Assembly: GCA_949130495.1 (NCBI GenBank)
Contig: OX422216.1
Span: 103,485,967 to 103,549,966 of the forward strand
DNA length: 64,000 nucleotides
Source: Sambucus nigra
Taxonomy: Eukaryota > Streptophyta > Magnoliopsida > Dipsacales > Adoxaceae
Direction: 5' to 3'
The translations under genes were made by a program, and so were the position numbers. Position 1 is the stretch's first letter, and each line of letters starts with the position of its first letter. Shown piece after piece: positions 37,501-49,489 of the stretch. The notes beneath the pieces are model-generated. The model did not search any database. It saw only the letters and a program-made list of their open reading frames with translations, and was not told the origin of the DNA.

Positions 37501-40500
37501 CTCTTACGGGGTCTTTTGGGTTGTGGTTTGGGTTTTCACCCTTTAACGGCTTGTTTTTAAGCCTAATCTAGATATTTTGAAGTTATCTTCATATTCTCAA
37601 GTCGTAGAGACTCGGGACTTCGCGATCAGTTCCTACAAGTTACATTGTCCCGAGCGAGGTGTTCGTGCCTCTTACGGGGCAGTTTGGGAGGTGGTTTCAG
37701 ATATTTTCAAATTATCGTGGTATTCTCAAATCGGGAGACCCGCGACCTCCCAGTCAGTTCCTACAAGTTAAGTCTGTCCCATGCGAGGTGTCCGTGCCTG
37801 TTACAGGGCCATTTGAGGGTTGGTTTGGGTTTTCACCCTTTAACGGCTTTTTTTGAGCCTAATCTAGATATTTTCAGATTATCGACATATTCTCAAACCG
37901 GGCAGATTCCGTGACTACGCGGTTAATTCCTACCAGTTACATTGGTCCCGTACGAGGTGTTCGTGCCTCTTACGGGGCCGTTTAGGAGTTGGTTTGGGTT
38001 TTTACCCTCAAGCGGCTAGTTTTTAAGCCTAATCTAGAGATTTTCAAAGTATCCTCATATTCTCAAACCAGGAGACCCGGGACAATGCAGTCAATTTGTG
38101 CAAGCTACAATGGTCCCGTGAAAGGTATTCGTGCCTCTTATGGGGCCGTTTGGGTGGTGGTTTGGGTTTTCACCCTTTAGGGGCTTGTTTTTAAGCCTAA
38201 TCGTGATATTTTCAAATTATCGTCATATTCACAAACCGAGGAGACCCGTGACTATGCGGTCAATTCCTAGAAGTTTTGTTGGTCCCGTGCGAGGCGTTCG
38301 TCCCTCTTACGGGGCCGTTTGGGGGTTGGTTTGGGTTTTCACCCTCAAACGGCTTGGTTTTAAATTATCGTGATATTCTCAAATTGGGAGACGCGGGACT
38401 ACGCGGTCAGTTCGTAAAAGTTACACTGGGGGTGTTTGGTATTCGTGCCTCTTAGGGGGGCCGTTTGGGTTGTGGTTTGGGCTATCACCCTTTAACGACT
38501 TCTTTTTAAGCCTAATCTATATATTTTCAAATTACCGTCATATTCTCAAACCGGGGAGACCCTGGACTAGGCGGTCAGTTCCTACAAGTTACATTGGTCC
38601 CTTGCAAGGTTTTCGTTCCTCTTGCGGGGCCTTTTCAGGGGTGGTTTGGGTTTTCACCCTTTAACGACTTGTTTTCAAGCCTAATCTAGATATTTTGAAG
38701 TTATCGTCATATTCTCAAACGGGGAGACCCGTGATGACGCGGTCAGTTCCTCAAGTTACATTGGTCCCGTGTGAGGAGTTCGTGCCTCTTACGGGTCCGT
38801 TTGGGAGTTGGTTTTGATTTTCACCCTCAAACAGCTTGTTTTTAAACCAAATCCAGATATTTTCAAATTATCGTGGTATTCTCAAATCGGGAGACCCGCG
38901 ACTACGCGGTCACTTCCTACAAGTTACATTAGTCCTGCGCGAGGTGTTCGTGCCTCTTACGGGGCTGTTTGGAGGCTGGTTTGGGTTTTCACCCTTTAAC
39001 GGCTTGTTTTTAATCATAATCTAGATATTTTCTTATTACTGTCCTATTCTCAAATCGGGGAGTCCCGGGCTACGCGGTCAATTCCTATAAGTTACATTGG
39101 TCCCGTACGAGGTGTTGGTACCTCTTACGGGCCTTTTGGGAGGTGGTTCTTGTTTTTACGCCTAATCAAGATTTTTTCAAATTACAGTTATATTCTCAAA
39201 ACGGGGAGTCCCGTGACTACGTGGTCACTTCCTACAAGTTACATTGGTCCCGTGCGAGCTGTTTGTGCCTCTTACCCGTTTGCGGGTTGGTTTGAGTTTT
39301 CACCAGCAAACGGCTTATCTTTAAGCCTAATCTAGATATTTTCAAAATTATCGTCATATTCTCAAATCGGGAAACCCGCGACTACGTGGTCAGTTCCTAC
39401 AAGTTAAGTATGTCCCGTGCGAGGTGTTCGTTCCTCTTACAGGGCCATTTGTGGGCGGGTTTGGGTTTTCACCCTTTAACGGCTTGTTTTTAAGCCTAAT
39501 CTAGATATTTTTAGATTATCGTCATATTCTCAAACCGGGCAGACCCCGTGACTACGCGGTCAATTTCTACAAGTTACATTGGTCCCGTACGAGGTGTTCG
39601 TACCACTTACGGGGCCGTTTTGGGGTTGGTTTGGGTTTTCACCCACAAACGGCTAGTTTTTAAACCTAATCTAGATATTTTCAAATTATCGTCATATTCT
39701 AAAACCGGGAGACCCGGGATGACCCAGTCAATTCGTGCAAGCTACATTGGTCATGTGCAAGGTATAAGTGCCACTTATGGGGCCGTTTGGGTGGTGGTTT
39801 GGGTTTTCACCCCTTTGGGGCTTGTTTTTAAGCCTAATCTTGATATTTTCAAATTACCATCATATTCTCAAACCGAGGAGACCCGTGACTATGCGGTCAA
39901 TTCCTAAAAGTTACATTGGTCCCGTGCAAGGTGTTCATCCCTCTTACGGGGCCGTTTGGAGGTTGGTTTGGGTTTTCACCCTCAAACGGCTAGTTTTTAA
40001 ACCAAATCTAGATATTTTCAAATTATCATCAGATTCTCAAATCGGGAGACCCGGGGCAACGCAGTCAGTTCGTACAAGCTACATTGGTCCCGTGCAAGGT
40101 ATCCGTGCCTCTTATGGGGCCGTTTGGGTGGTGGTTTGGGTTTTCACCCCGTAGGGGATTGTTTTTAAGCCTAATTTTGATATTTTCAAATTACCATCAT
40201 ATTCTAAAACCGGGGAGACCTGTGGTGACATGGTCAGTTCCTACAAGTTACATTGGTCCTGTGTGAGGAGCTCGTGCCTCTTACGGGTCCGTTTGTGGGC
40301 CAGTTTGGATTTTCACCCTCCAACAGCTTGTTTTTCAGCCCAATCCAGATATTTTTAAATTATCGTTGTATTCTCAAATCGGGAGACCCGCGACTACGTT
40401 GTCACTTCCTATAAGTTACATTGATCCCGTGCGAGGTGTTCCTGCCTCTTACGGGGCCGTTTGGAGGCTGGTTTATGTTTTCACCCTTTAACGACTTGTT

Positions 40501-40575
40501 TTTTTTGGTAAATTAAAAATATCATTAAAAAACAAAGGATATACAAGAAAAGGAGGGAATAAAAGAACCCACAGT

Positions 40576-40659
40576 TAACTCCGGAAGAAGGAGGGAACTA
40601 AACCATAAAGCAACAGATAACTCCGGAAGAAGGAGGGAACCAAACCATAAAACAACCCA
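40576..40659. repeat. 42-bp tandem duplication in LINE 3' UTR
   Basis: TAACTCCGGAAGAAGGAGGG occurs at 40576 and again at 40618, and the similarity continues to the end of each 42-bp unit with two or three differences. Confidence 0.85.
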
Positions 40660-40686
40660 CAGTTACAAATCAGAATGTAAAACACT

Positions 40687-41503
40687 CTAATCAAGACCCC
40701 AGTTCTTACATATCATCCAGTTGTTGAAGTTTCTCCTCGACTTTTTCCAAGTATAGGATTTGCAGTTGATAAAAAAGGAGATATCATTCATGATACTCGC
40801 ATGGTTGACCTTAGAGTTTCTGAAAATGCGGTTGTTTTGCTCCATCCAAATACAGTAGATGGCTGATGCAAAGGAGGTGCTTCTGATCATTTGAATGAGG
40901 CTTTTTCCAGCTAAGTGTTGGGAGGCGTCCATGATGATTTCATCCCATCTTCAGCATCATTGATGTATGCATTGTAGTATTTAATGTCCTCCCAGATTGC
41001 AGCAGATACCCTACAAGTGAAGAAGAGGTGTTCACGATTCTCTTGAGCATTACCACATAGAACACAAATATCATCCTGTGAAAGACCCCAATCACAGGTC
41101 TTATCCTTAGTATTGACAGCATCCTTGCAAACCAACAAAAGGATGAAAGCGCACATGCAGAGTATTCCATACAAATGTGGCCCAGGCAGGAGGGGTGTGT
41201 TGACGTCTAATAGCGTTCCATGCAGAGTCAATGGAGAAAAGGCCATTGGTCATACGTAGCCAGTAGACTTTATCCTCCGAATGTGTGTATATGGGTGGTA
41301 AGGCATCATATTTTATCTCTTTGAGTTCCCATGTGATAGTACAAGGCCAAACCCAACGCCCATGTAAAATGAAATCTGCCACCTTGGCCTTATGACTGCT
41401 AGCTACATCGTAGATGGTTCTCTCACCATAGTTCAACCACAGAGGACCTCTTGGGTGCCAATTGTCATGCCAGAAGAAAGTTCTACCCACATTCCCAATT
41501 GTA
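40687..41503 (-). pseudogene. LINE ORF2 C-terminus with zf-RVT-like zinc-binding domain, frameshifted
   Basis: Encodes the tail of a LINE reverse-transcriptase polyprotein. It starts with the conserved TFFWHDNWHPRGPL region (about 41490) and runs through FSIDSAWNAI and a zinc-binding segment with DDICVLCGNAQENREHLFFTC (paired Cys, then His and Cys). It ends with IYCIWMEQNNRIFRN and a W-N-W-x-I-C tail, stop at 40687-40689. Two frame changes (near 41155 and near 40940) break it into three overlapping open frames. This part of ORF2 follows the reverse transcriptase domain in plant L1-type elements. The RT itself is absent through 5' truncation. It is not expected to make a functional protein. 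Confidence 0.85.
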
Positions 41504-44500
41504 ATATTTTCATATTACCGTCATATTCTCAAGTCGGGGAGACCAGGGACTAAGCGATCAGTTACTACAAGTTACATTGGCCTCGTGCGAGGAGTTTGTG
41601 CCTCATACGGGGCCGTTTGGGAGGTGCTTTGGATTTTCAACCTTTAACGGCTTGTTTTTACGCCTAATCAATATATTTTCAAATTATCGTCATATTCTCA
41701 AACCGGGGAGACCCGTGACTACGCGGTCAATTCCTACAAGTTACATTGGTCCCATGCGAGGTGTTTGTGCCTCTTACAGGCCGTTTGCAGGTTGGTTTGA
41801 GTTTTCACCCTCAAACGACTTGTCTTTAAGCCTAATCTAGATATTTTCAAATTATCGCCATATTCTCAAATCGGGAGACCCGAGACTATGCGGTCAGTTC
41901 CTACAAGTTAAGTCTATCCCGTGCGAGGTGTTCGTGACTCTTATAGGGCCGTTTGGGGGATGGTTTGGGTTTCGACCCTTTAACAGCTTGTTTTTACGCC
42001 TAATCTAGATATTTTCAGATTATCGTCACATTCTCAAACTGGGGAGACCCCGTGACTACGCGGTCAATTCCTACAAGTTACATTGGTCCCATACGAGGTG
42101 TTCGTGCCTCTTACGGGGCCTTTTGGGATGTGGTTCTTGTTTTTTAAGCATAATCTAGATATTTTCATATTACCATCATATTCTCAAATCGGGGAGACCC
42201 GTAACTATGTGGTCAATTCCGTGCGAGGTATTCGTGGCTCTTAGCGGCCGTTTGGGTGGTGGTTTGGCCTTCCACCCTTTAACGAGTTCTTTTTAAGCCA
42301 AATCTATATATTTTCAAATTGCCGTCGTATTATTAAACCGGGGAGACCCATGACTACGCGGTCAATTCCTACAAGTTACGTTGATCCCGTCCGAGGTGTT
42401 CGTGCCTCTTACGAGGCCTTTTGGTTGGTGGTTTGGGTTTTCACCCTTTAACGGCTAGTTTTTAAGCCTAATCTAGATATTTTGAAGTTATCGTCATATT
42501 CTCAAATGGGGAGAACCGTGATGAGACGGTCAGTTCCTACAAGTTACATTGGTCCCATGTGAGGAGTTCGTGCCTCTTACGAGTCCGTTTGGGAGCTGGT
42601 TTGGATTTTCACCCTCCAACAGCTAGTTTTTAAGCCAAATCCAGATATTTTCAAATTATTGTGGTATTCTCAAATCGGGAGACCCGCGACTACGTGGTCA
42701 CTTCCTACAAGTTGCATTCATCCCGTGCGAGGAGTTCGTGCCTCTTACGGGGCCGTTTTGAGCCTGGTTTGGGTTTTCACACTTTAACGGCCTGTTTTTA
42801 TGCATAATCTAGATATTTTCATATTACCGTCATTTTCTCAAATTGGGGAGACCCGGGACTACGCGATCAGTGCCTACAAGTTACATTGGTCCCGTGCGAG
42901 GTGTTTATGCCTCTTACGGGGATGTTTCGGAGGTGCTTTTGGTTTTCAACCTTTAACGGCTTGTTTTTACTCCTAATCAAGATATTTTCAAATTACCGTC
43001 ATATTCTCAAACAGGGGAGACCCGTGACTACGTGGTCAATTTCTACAAGTTACATTGGTCCCGTGCGAGGTGTTCGTGCCTCTTACGGGGCCGTTTGCTG
43101 GTTGGTTTAAGTTTTCACCCTCAAACGGCTTGTCTTTAAGCCTAATCTAGATATTTTTAAATTATCGTCATATTCTCAAATCGGGAGACCCGCGACAATG
43201 CGGTCAGTTCCTACAAGTTAATTCTATCCCATGCGAGGTGCTCGTGCCTCTTACAGGGCCGTTTTGGATATGGTATGGGGTTATCACCTTTTAACGGCTT
43301 GTTTTTAAGCCTAATCTAGATATCTTCAGATTATCATCATATTCTGAAACCGGGGAGACCCCGTGACTACGTGGTCAATTCCTACAAGTTACATTGGTCC
43401 CGTGCGAGGTGTTCGTGCCTCTTATGGCTCCGTTTGGGGGATCACCCTCAAACGGCTTGTTTTTAAGCCTAATCTAGATATTTTCATATTATCGTCATAT
43501 TCTCAAACCGGGAGACCTAGGACAACGCAGTCAATTCGTAGAAGCTACATTGGTCCCGTGCAAGGTATTCGTGCCTCTTTTGGGGCCGTTTGGGTGGTGG
43601 TTTGGGTTTTCACCCTTTAGGGGCTTGTTTTTAAGCCTAATCTTGATATTTTCAAATTACTGTCATATTCTCAAACCGGGGAGACCCGTGACTATGCGTT
43701 CAATTCCTAAAAGTTATATTGGTCCCGTGCGAGGTGTTCGTTCCTCTTACGTGGCCGTTTGGTGGATGGTTTGGGTTTTCACCCTCAAACGGCTTGTTTT
43801 TAAGATTAATCTAGATATTTTTAAATTATCGTGATATTCTCAAATTGGGAGACCCGGGACTACGCGGTCAGTTCGTACAAGTTACATTTGGCCCGTGCGA
43901 GGTATTCATGCCTCTTAGGGGCCGTTTGGCTGGTGGTTTGAGCTTTCACCCTTTAACGACTTCTTTTTAAGCCTAATCTATATATTTTCAAATTACCGTC
44001 ATATTCTCAAACTGGGGAGACCCGGGACTATGCGGTCAGTTCCTATAATTTACATTTGTCCCGTGCGAGATTTTCGTGCCTCTTGCGGGACCTTTTGAGT
44101 GGTTGTTTGGGTTTTCACCCTTTAACGGCTTGTTTTTAAGCCTAATCTAGATATTTTGAACTTATGGTCATATTCTCAAACGGGGAGCCCGTGATGACGC
44201 GGTCAGTTCCTCCAAGTTACATTGGTCCCGTTTGAGGAGTTCGTGCCTCTTACGGGGGTCTGTTTGGGAGTTGGTTTGGATTTTCACCCTCAAAACAGCT
44301 TGTTTTTAAGACAAATCCAGATACTTTCAAATTATCGTGGTATTCTCAAATCGGGAGACCCGCGACTACGCGGTCACTTCCTAGAAGTTACATTAGTCCT
44401 CTGCGAGGTGTCCGTGCCTCTTACGGGGCTGTTTGGAGGCTGGTTTGGGTTTTCACCCTTTAAAGGATTGTTTTTCAGCATAATCTTGATATTTTCATAT

Positions 44501-44897
44501 TACCGTCGTATTCTCAAATCGAGGAGACCCGGGACTACGCTGTAAATTTCTACAAGTTACATTGGTCCCGTACGACGTGTTCATGCCTCTTACGGGGCCG
44601 TTTGGGAGGTGATTCTTGTTTTACGTGTAATCAATATATTTTCTAATAATCGTCATATTCTCAAATCGGGGAGACCTGTGACTACGTTGTCAATTCCTAC
44701 AAGTTACATTGGTCCCGTGCGAGGTGTTCGTACCACTTACGGGGTTGTTTGCGGGTTGATTTAAGTTTTCACCCTCAAATGGCTAGCTTTTCATCCTAAT
44801 CTAGATATTTTCAAATTATCGCCATATTCTCAAACCGGGAGACCCGGGACAACGCAGTCAGTTCGTACAAGCTACATTGGTCCCATGCAAGGTATTC

Positions 44898-44966
44898 GTG
44901 CCGCTTATGGTGCCTTTTGGGTGCCTCCTGCGGGACCTTTTGGGTGCCTCTTACGCGGTTGTTTGG
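44898..44966. repeat. Triplicated 23-bp monomer head
   Basis: Three successive 23-bp units all start GTGCC and end TTTGG: 44898-44920, 44921-44943 and 44944-44966. In a normal monomer this segment occurs once, so the head of one monomer was copied in tandem. Confidence 0.8.
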
Positions 44967-45600
44967 AAGCTGGTTTGGGTTTTCACCCTTTAAAGGCTTG
45001 TTTTTAAGCATAATCTAGATATTTTCATATTACCGTCATATTCTCAAATCGGGGAGATCCGGGACTACGCGGTCAATTTCTACAAGTTACATTGGTCCTG
45101 TACGAGGTGTTCGTGCCTCTTACGGGGCCGTTAGGAGGTGATTCTTGTTTTTACGCCTAATCAAGATATTTTCAAATTACCGTCATATTCTCAAACCAAG
45201 GAGACCCGTGACTACGTGGTCAATTCCTCCAAGTTACATTGGTCCCGTGCGAGGTGTTCGTACGTCTTACGGGGCCGTTTGCAGGTTGGTTTGAGTTTTC
45301 ACCCTCAAACGGATAGTTTTTAAATTATCGTCATATTCTCAAACCGGGAGACCCGGGACAACGCAGTCAGTCTGTACAAGCTACATTGGTCCCGTGCAAG
45401 GTATTCGTGCCGCTTAACGGGCCGTTTGGGTGGTGGTTTGGGTTTTCACCCTTTAGGGGATTGTTTTTAAGTTTAATTTTGATATTTTCAAATTACCGTC
45501 AAATTCTCAAACCGGGGAGACCCGTGACTATGCGGTCATTTCCTAAAAGTTACATTGGTCCCGTGTGACGTGTTCGTCCCTCTTCGGGGACGTTTGGGGG
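44960..45600. repeat. Local satellite duplication, offset 1810 bp (left copy)
   Basis: Shares rare markers with 46770-47440 at +1810: the internal deletion joining TAGTTTTTAAATTATC (45314 and 47124), TCATTTCCTAAAAG, and GACGTGTTCGTCCCTCTTCG (about 45568 and 47378). Confidence 0.8.
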
Positions 45601-46769
45601 TTGGTTTGGGTTTTCACCCTTAAACGGCGTGTTTTTAAGCCTAATCTAGATATTTTTAAATTATCGTTATATTCTCAAATTGGGAGACCCGGGACTACGC
45701 GGTTAGTTCGTACAAGTACATTGGGCCCGTGCGAGGTATTCGTGCCTCTTAGGCGGCCGTTTGGTTGGTGGTTTGGCCTTCCACCCTTTAACGAGTTCTT
45801 TTTATACCGAATCTATATATTTTTAAATTGCCGTCATATTCTCAAACCGGGGAGACCCATGACTACGCGGTCAATTCCTACAAGTTACATTGGTCCCGTG
45901 CGAGGTGTTCGTGCCTCTTACGAGGTCTTTTGGGTGGTGGTTTGGGTTTTCACCCTTTAACGGCTTGTTTTTAAGCCTAATCTAGATATTTTGATGTTAT
46001 CGTCATATTCTCAAACATGGAGACCCGTGATGACACGGTCAGTTCTTACAAGTTACAGTGGTCCCGTGTGAGGAGTTCGTGCCTCTTATGGGTTCATTTG
46101 GGAGCTGGTTTGGATTTTCACCTTTTAACGGCTTGTTTTTATGCATAATCTAGATATTTTCATATTACCGTCATACTCTCAAATCGGGGAGATCCGGGAC
46201 TACGCGATCAGTGCCTACAAGTTACATTGGTCCCGTGCGAGGTGTTTGTGCCTCTTACGAGGCCGTTTGGGAAGTGCTCTGGGTTTTCAATCTTTAACGG
46301 CTTGTTTTTACGCCTAATCAAGATATTTTCAAATTACCGTGATACTCTCAAACTGGGGAGACCCGTGACTACGTGGTCAATTCCTACAAGTTACACTGGT
46401 CCCGTGCGAGGTGTTCGTGCCTCTTGCGGGGCCTTTTGCGGGTTGGTTTGAGTTTTTACCCTCAAACGGCTTGTCTTTAAGCCTAATCTAGATATTTTCA
46501 AATCATAGTCAATTCTCAAATCGGGAGACCCACGACTACGCGGTCAGTTCCTACAAGTTAAGTCTGTGCCGTGCGAGGTGTTCGTGCCTCTTACAAGGCC
46601 GTTTGGGGGCTGGTCTGGATTTTCACCCTTTAACGACTTGTTTTTAAGCATAATCTATATATTTTCAGATTATCGTCATATTCTCAAACCGGGGAGACCC
46701 CGTGACTGCGCGGTCAATTCCTACAAGTAACATTGGTCCCGTGCGAGGTGTTCGTGCCTCTTACGGTGC

Positions 46770-47440
46770 TGTTTGGAGGCTGGTTTGTGTTTTGACCCTT
46801 TAACGGTTTGTTTTTAAGCATAATCTTGATATTTTCATATTACCGTCATATTCTCAGATCGGGCAGACCCGGGACTACGCGGTCAATTTCTACAAGTTAC
46901 ATTGGTCCTGTACGAGTTGTTTGTGCCTCTTACGGGGCCGTTGGGAGGTGATTCTTGTTTTTACGCCTAATCAAGATATTTTCAAATTACCGTAATATTC
47001 TCAAACCAGGGAGACCCATGACTACGTGGTCAATTCCTACAAGTTACATTGGTCCCGTGCGAGGTGTTCGTAACTCTTACGGGGCCGTTTGCAGGATGCT
47101 TTGAGTTTTCACCCTCAAACGGCTAGTTTTTAAATTATCTTCATATTCTCAAACCGGGAGACTCAGGACAACGCAATCAGTTTGTACAAGCTACATTGGT
47201 CCCGTGCAAGGTATTCGTGATGCTTATGGGGCTGTTTGGGTGGTGGTTTTAGTTTTCACCCTTTAGGGGATTGTTTTTAAGCCTAATTTTGATATTTTCA
47301 AATTACCGTCATATCCTCAAACCGGGGAGACCCGTGACTATGCGGTCATTTCCTAAAAGTTACATTGGTCCCATACGACGTGTTCGTCCCTCTTCGGGGA
47401 CGTTTGGGGGTTGGTTTGGGTTTTCACCCTCAAACGGCTT
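46770..47440. repeat. Local satellite duplication, offset 1810 bp (right copy)
   Basis: Partner of 44960-45600. Its right end is cut by the LINE insertion at 47449. Confidence 0.8.
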
Positions 47441-47449
47441 ATTTTTTTG

Positions 47450-48409
47450 TGGTGCAACGTGTATAAGTTGAAGAGAAGAAGTTTATGGGCTATTAATTTA
47501 GCCAGCGACTCGTCTTGATGCTGGAGGAAGATGATGCAGTTGAGACATCGGATCACACCTCTCATTAGATGGAGTATCGGTAATGGCGGGGAGACCTTTT
47601 TCTGGCACGATAACTAGCATCCTCTGGGGCCTCTTCATCCTTTGTTTGGGGACCGTGTTATCTTTGACGCTGCTAGTAACCATAAGGCTATGGAAGCTGA
47701 TTACATTGTTGAGGACAGGTGGAGATGGCCTACGGTGGTTACCTGGGAGCTCTTGGATATTAGGAATGCGGTTTTACCCGGCATTAGGCATGATACTGTT
47801 GATGAGGTGGTTTGGATTCCCAACCAGAAGGTTTTTTCTATCAGATCGGCCTATGAGGAGTTAACCCCCACCCTCCCACCTGCTCCCTGGCATAAAATTG
47901 TGTGGAATAAGACTAATATTCCAAAATGTGCTTTTGTTCTTTGGATGATTTGTAAGGATGCTATTCACACTAAGGACAAGCTCTATAACTGGGGCATCTC
48001 GGAGGATAACGTGTGCTGCAGCTGCTCCAATGGGGTCGAGTACATACCACACGTGTTCAATGCGTGTCCAGTTGCTAAGGAGGTTTGGGAGGAGGTTAGA
48101 ACCAGGAACCAGGAATATAGAGAGGCTTTGGATTGGGATGGCGAGATGGCTCATGCTATTTCATGTTACAGTGGGACTAGTTTTTATAATCGTATTAGGA
48201 ATATTTCTTTCTCTTCTACTGTGTACTGCCTTTGGATGGAGCGTAACGCTAGACATTTTAAGCGGATGGCCAAGAGCAAGGATGTCATTGTCAAAGATAT
48301 CGAAGTTATGATTAGAGCGAGAGTCTCAAATTGGAGCAGGGGGACGAGGAGATTTGAGAACTGGATGGCTTGCATGAACTGGGATATCCCGGAGAGTGCT
48401 CTTGAATAG
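47450..48409 (+). pseudogene. LINE ORF2 C-terminus (zf-RVT-like domain), two internal stops
   Basis: One continuous frame reads from WCNVYKLK at 47450 through SSxCWRKMMQLR, GNGGETFFWHDN and HPLGPLHPLFGDRVIFD to the natural end PESALE and stop at 48407-48409. Two Trp codons are stops: TGA at 47516-47518 and TAG at 47615-47617. Both are G-to-A changes. The 255 codons from 47642 are open. The zinc-binding part includes IPKCAFVLWMICKDAIHTKD, then CCSCSNGVEYIPHVFNAC, with the RNISFSSTVYCLWMERN block after it. The reverse transcriptase core is missing. It is a dead 5'-truncated copy. Confidence 0.87.
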
Positions 48410-48471
48410 GGGACCGCGGGGTGTGGGTCTTCTCGCACTTGTTTCAGTTGTATTTTGTTTTTCTCCCCTTT

Positions 48472-48483
48472 GGGGCATACCCC
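48472..48483 (+). other. Shared LINE 3'-UTR motif
   Basis: GGGGCATACCCC, an almost perfect inverted repeat, about 78 nt before the A tail. The same motif sits at similar distance in four other LINE 3' ends here (49434, 50652, 61854, 63292), although the surrounding 3' UTRs differ. Confidence 0.65.
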
Positions 48484-48567
48484 TTGGGGAGATGCTGGGT
48501 TTCATCCTTATGTGTACTTGTTGTAGTTGCAGTTGTTGATATATATACATAATTTTTCACAAAAAAA

Positions 48568-49355
48568 TCTAGATATTTTCAAATTATAGTCATATTCTCA
48601 AATCGGGATACCCGCGACTACGCGGTCAGTTCCTACAAGTTAAATATGTCCAGTGCGAGGTGTTCGTGCCTCTTGCGGGGCCGTTTGGGGGCTGGTTTGG
48701 ATTTTCACCCTTTAACGGCTTCTTTTTAAGCATAATCTAGATATTTTCAGATTATCGTCATATTCTCAAACCGGGGAGACCCCGTGACTACGCGGTCATT
48801 TCCTACAAGTAACATTGGTCCCGTGCGAGGTGTTCGTGTCTCTTACGGGGCCGTTTGGGGGTTCACCCTCAAACAGCTAGTTTTTAAGGCTAATCTAGAT
48901 ATTTTCAAATTATTGTCATATTCTTTAACCGGGAGACCCGGGACAACGCAGTCAATTCGTACAAGCTACAATGGTCCCGTGCAAGGTATTCGTGCCTCTT
49001 ATGGGGCCGTATGGGGGGTGGTTTGGGTTTTCACCCTTTAGGGGCTTGTTTTTAAGCCTAATCTTGAAATTTTCAAATTACCGTCATATTCTCAAACCAG
49101 GGAGACCCGTGACTATGCGGTCAATTCCTAAAAGTTACACTGGTCCCGTGCGAGGTGTTCGTCCCTCTTACGGGGCCGTTTGGGGGTTGGTTTGGGTTTT
49201 CACCCTCAAACGGCTTGTTTTTAAGCCTAATCTAGATATTTTTAAATTATCGTGATATTCTCAAATTGGGAGACCCGGGACTACGCGGTCAGTTCGTACA
49301 AGTTACATTGGGCCCGTGCGAGGTATTCATGCCTCTTAGGGGCCGTTTGGGTGCT
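48568..49355. repeat. Diverged satellite block
   Basis: About 4.7 monomers of the 168-bp family between two LINE insertions. One monomer near 48860 is shortened (GGGGTTCACCCTC). No gene. Confidence 0.92.
49342..49355. repeat. Target-site duplication, left (GCCGTTTGGGTGCT)
   Basis: The 14-bp satellite sequence repeats exactly at 50012-50025 on the far side of the LINE. The element therefore inserted by target-primed reverse transcription into the G-rich head of a monomer. Confidence 0.93.
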
Positions 49356-49433
49356 TTTTTTGGGGGGGAAATTAATTGTATATAAAAAAAAGAAGAATAC
49401 ACAGTGGAAGGAACCTCAAAGATCAAAAACCCC

Positions 49434-49445
49434 GGGGCATACACC
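49434..49445 (-). other. Shared LINE 3'-UTR motif (variant)
   Basis: The plus strand reads GGGGCATACACC, one change from GGGGCATACCCC, at about 73 nt from the A tail. Confidence 0.5.
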
Positions 49446-49489
49446 AATCAACAAGCAACGCTAAACAAGGCAAACGTGCCTAACAAAAA

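Larger units (their letters stand above)
23466..40503. repeat. Diverged 168-bp satellite, HOR order lost
   Basis: The same monomer family runs head-to-tail with no interruption, but neighbours differ by many substitutions and small indels and the 13-mer order is gone. Truncated monomers occur, for example near 23785, 24210, 29045, 33912 and 37700. The monomer landmarks (TTCGTGCCTCTTAC, TTTTCACCCT, TCTAGATATTTTC, GGGAGACCCG) stay readable. No gene, RNA gene or TE was seen. Several internal long-period duplications are listed separately. Confidence 0.93.
40504..41503 (-). mobile_element. LINE 3' end, subfamily C, 5'-truncated
   Basis: Non-satellite insert of about 1 kb on the minus strand. On the plus strand it begins as an extended T-run (40499-40506) joined to the satellite CTTGTTTTT, that is, a short poly(A) at the element's 3' end. 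It ends in the coding part next to satellite ATATTTTCATATTACC at 41504. About 13 bp of satellite between the two flanks is missing and no target-site duplication is clear. The 3' UTR holds a 42-bp tandem duplication (40576-40659). Its 3' UTR lacks the GGGGYATRCCCC motif found in the other LINEs. Confidence 0.88.
41504..47448. repeat. Diverged satellite block
   Basis: Continuous 168-bp family monomers, diverged, with small deletions (for example near 42218 and 45315). It includes three 23-bp mini-repeats near 44898 and several monomers with a shared deletion giving GGTGRTTCTTG. No gene seen. Confidence 0.92.
47449..48567 (+). mobile_element. LINE 3' end, subfamily A, copy 1
   Basis: Plus-strand 5'-truncated LINE. 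The satellite breaks off after CGGCTTATTTTTTT at 47448 and resumes at TCTAGATATTTTC at 48568, directly after a seven-base A tail (48561-48567). About 8 bp of satellite is missing between the flanks and no target-site duplication is seen. It holds the C-terminal part of ORF2 and about 150 bp of 3' UTR with the GGGGCATACCCC motif at 48472-48483. It is closely related to the element at 63211-64000. Confidence 0.9.

Noticed and set aside
47583..47864. Separate 93-codon protein with a hydrophobic stretch at 47583
   Set aside because: It is an out-of-frame shadow of the LINE ORF2 remnant, whose real frame reads through 47450-48409 with two stop codons.
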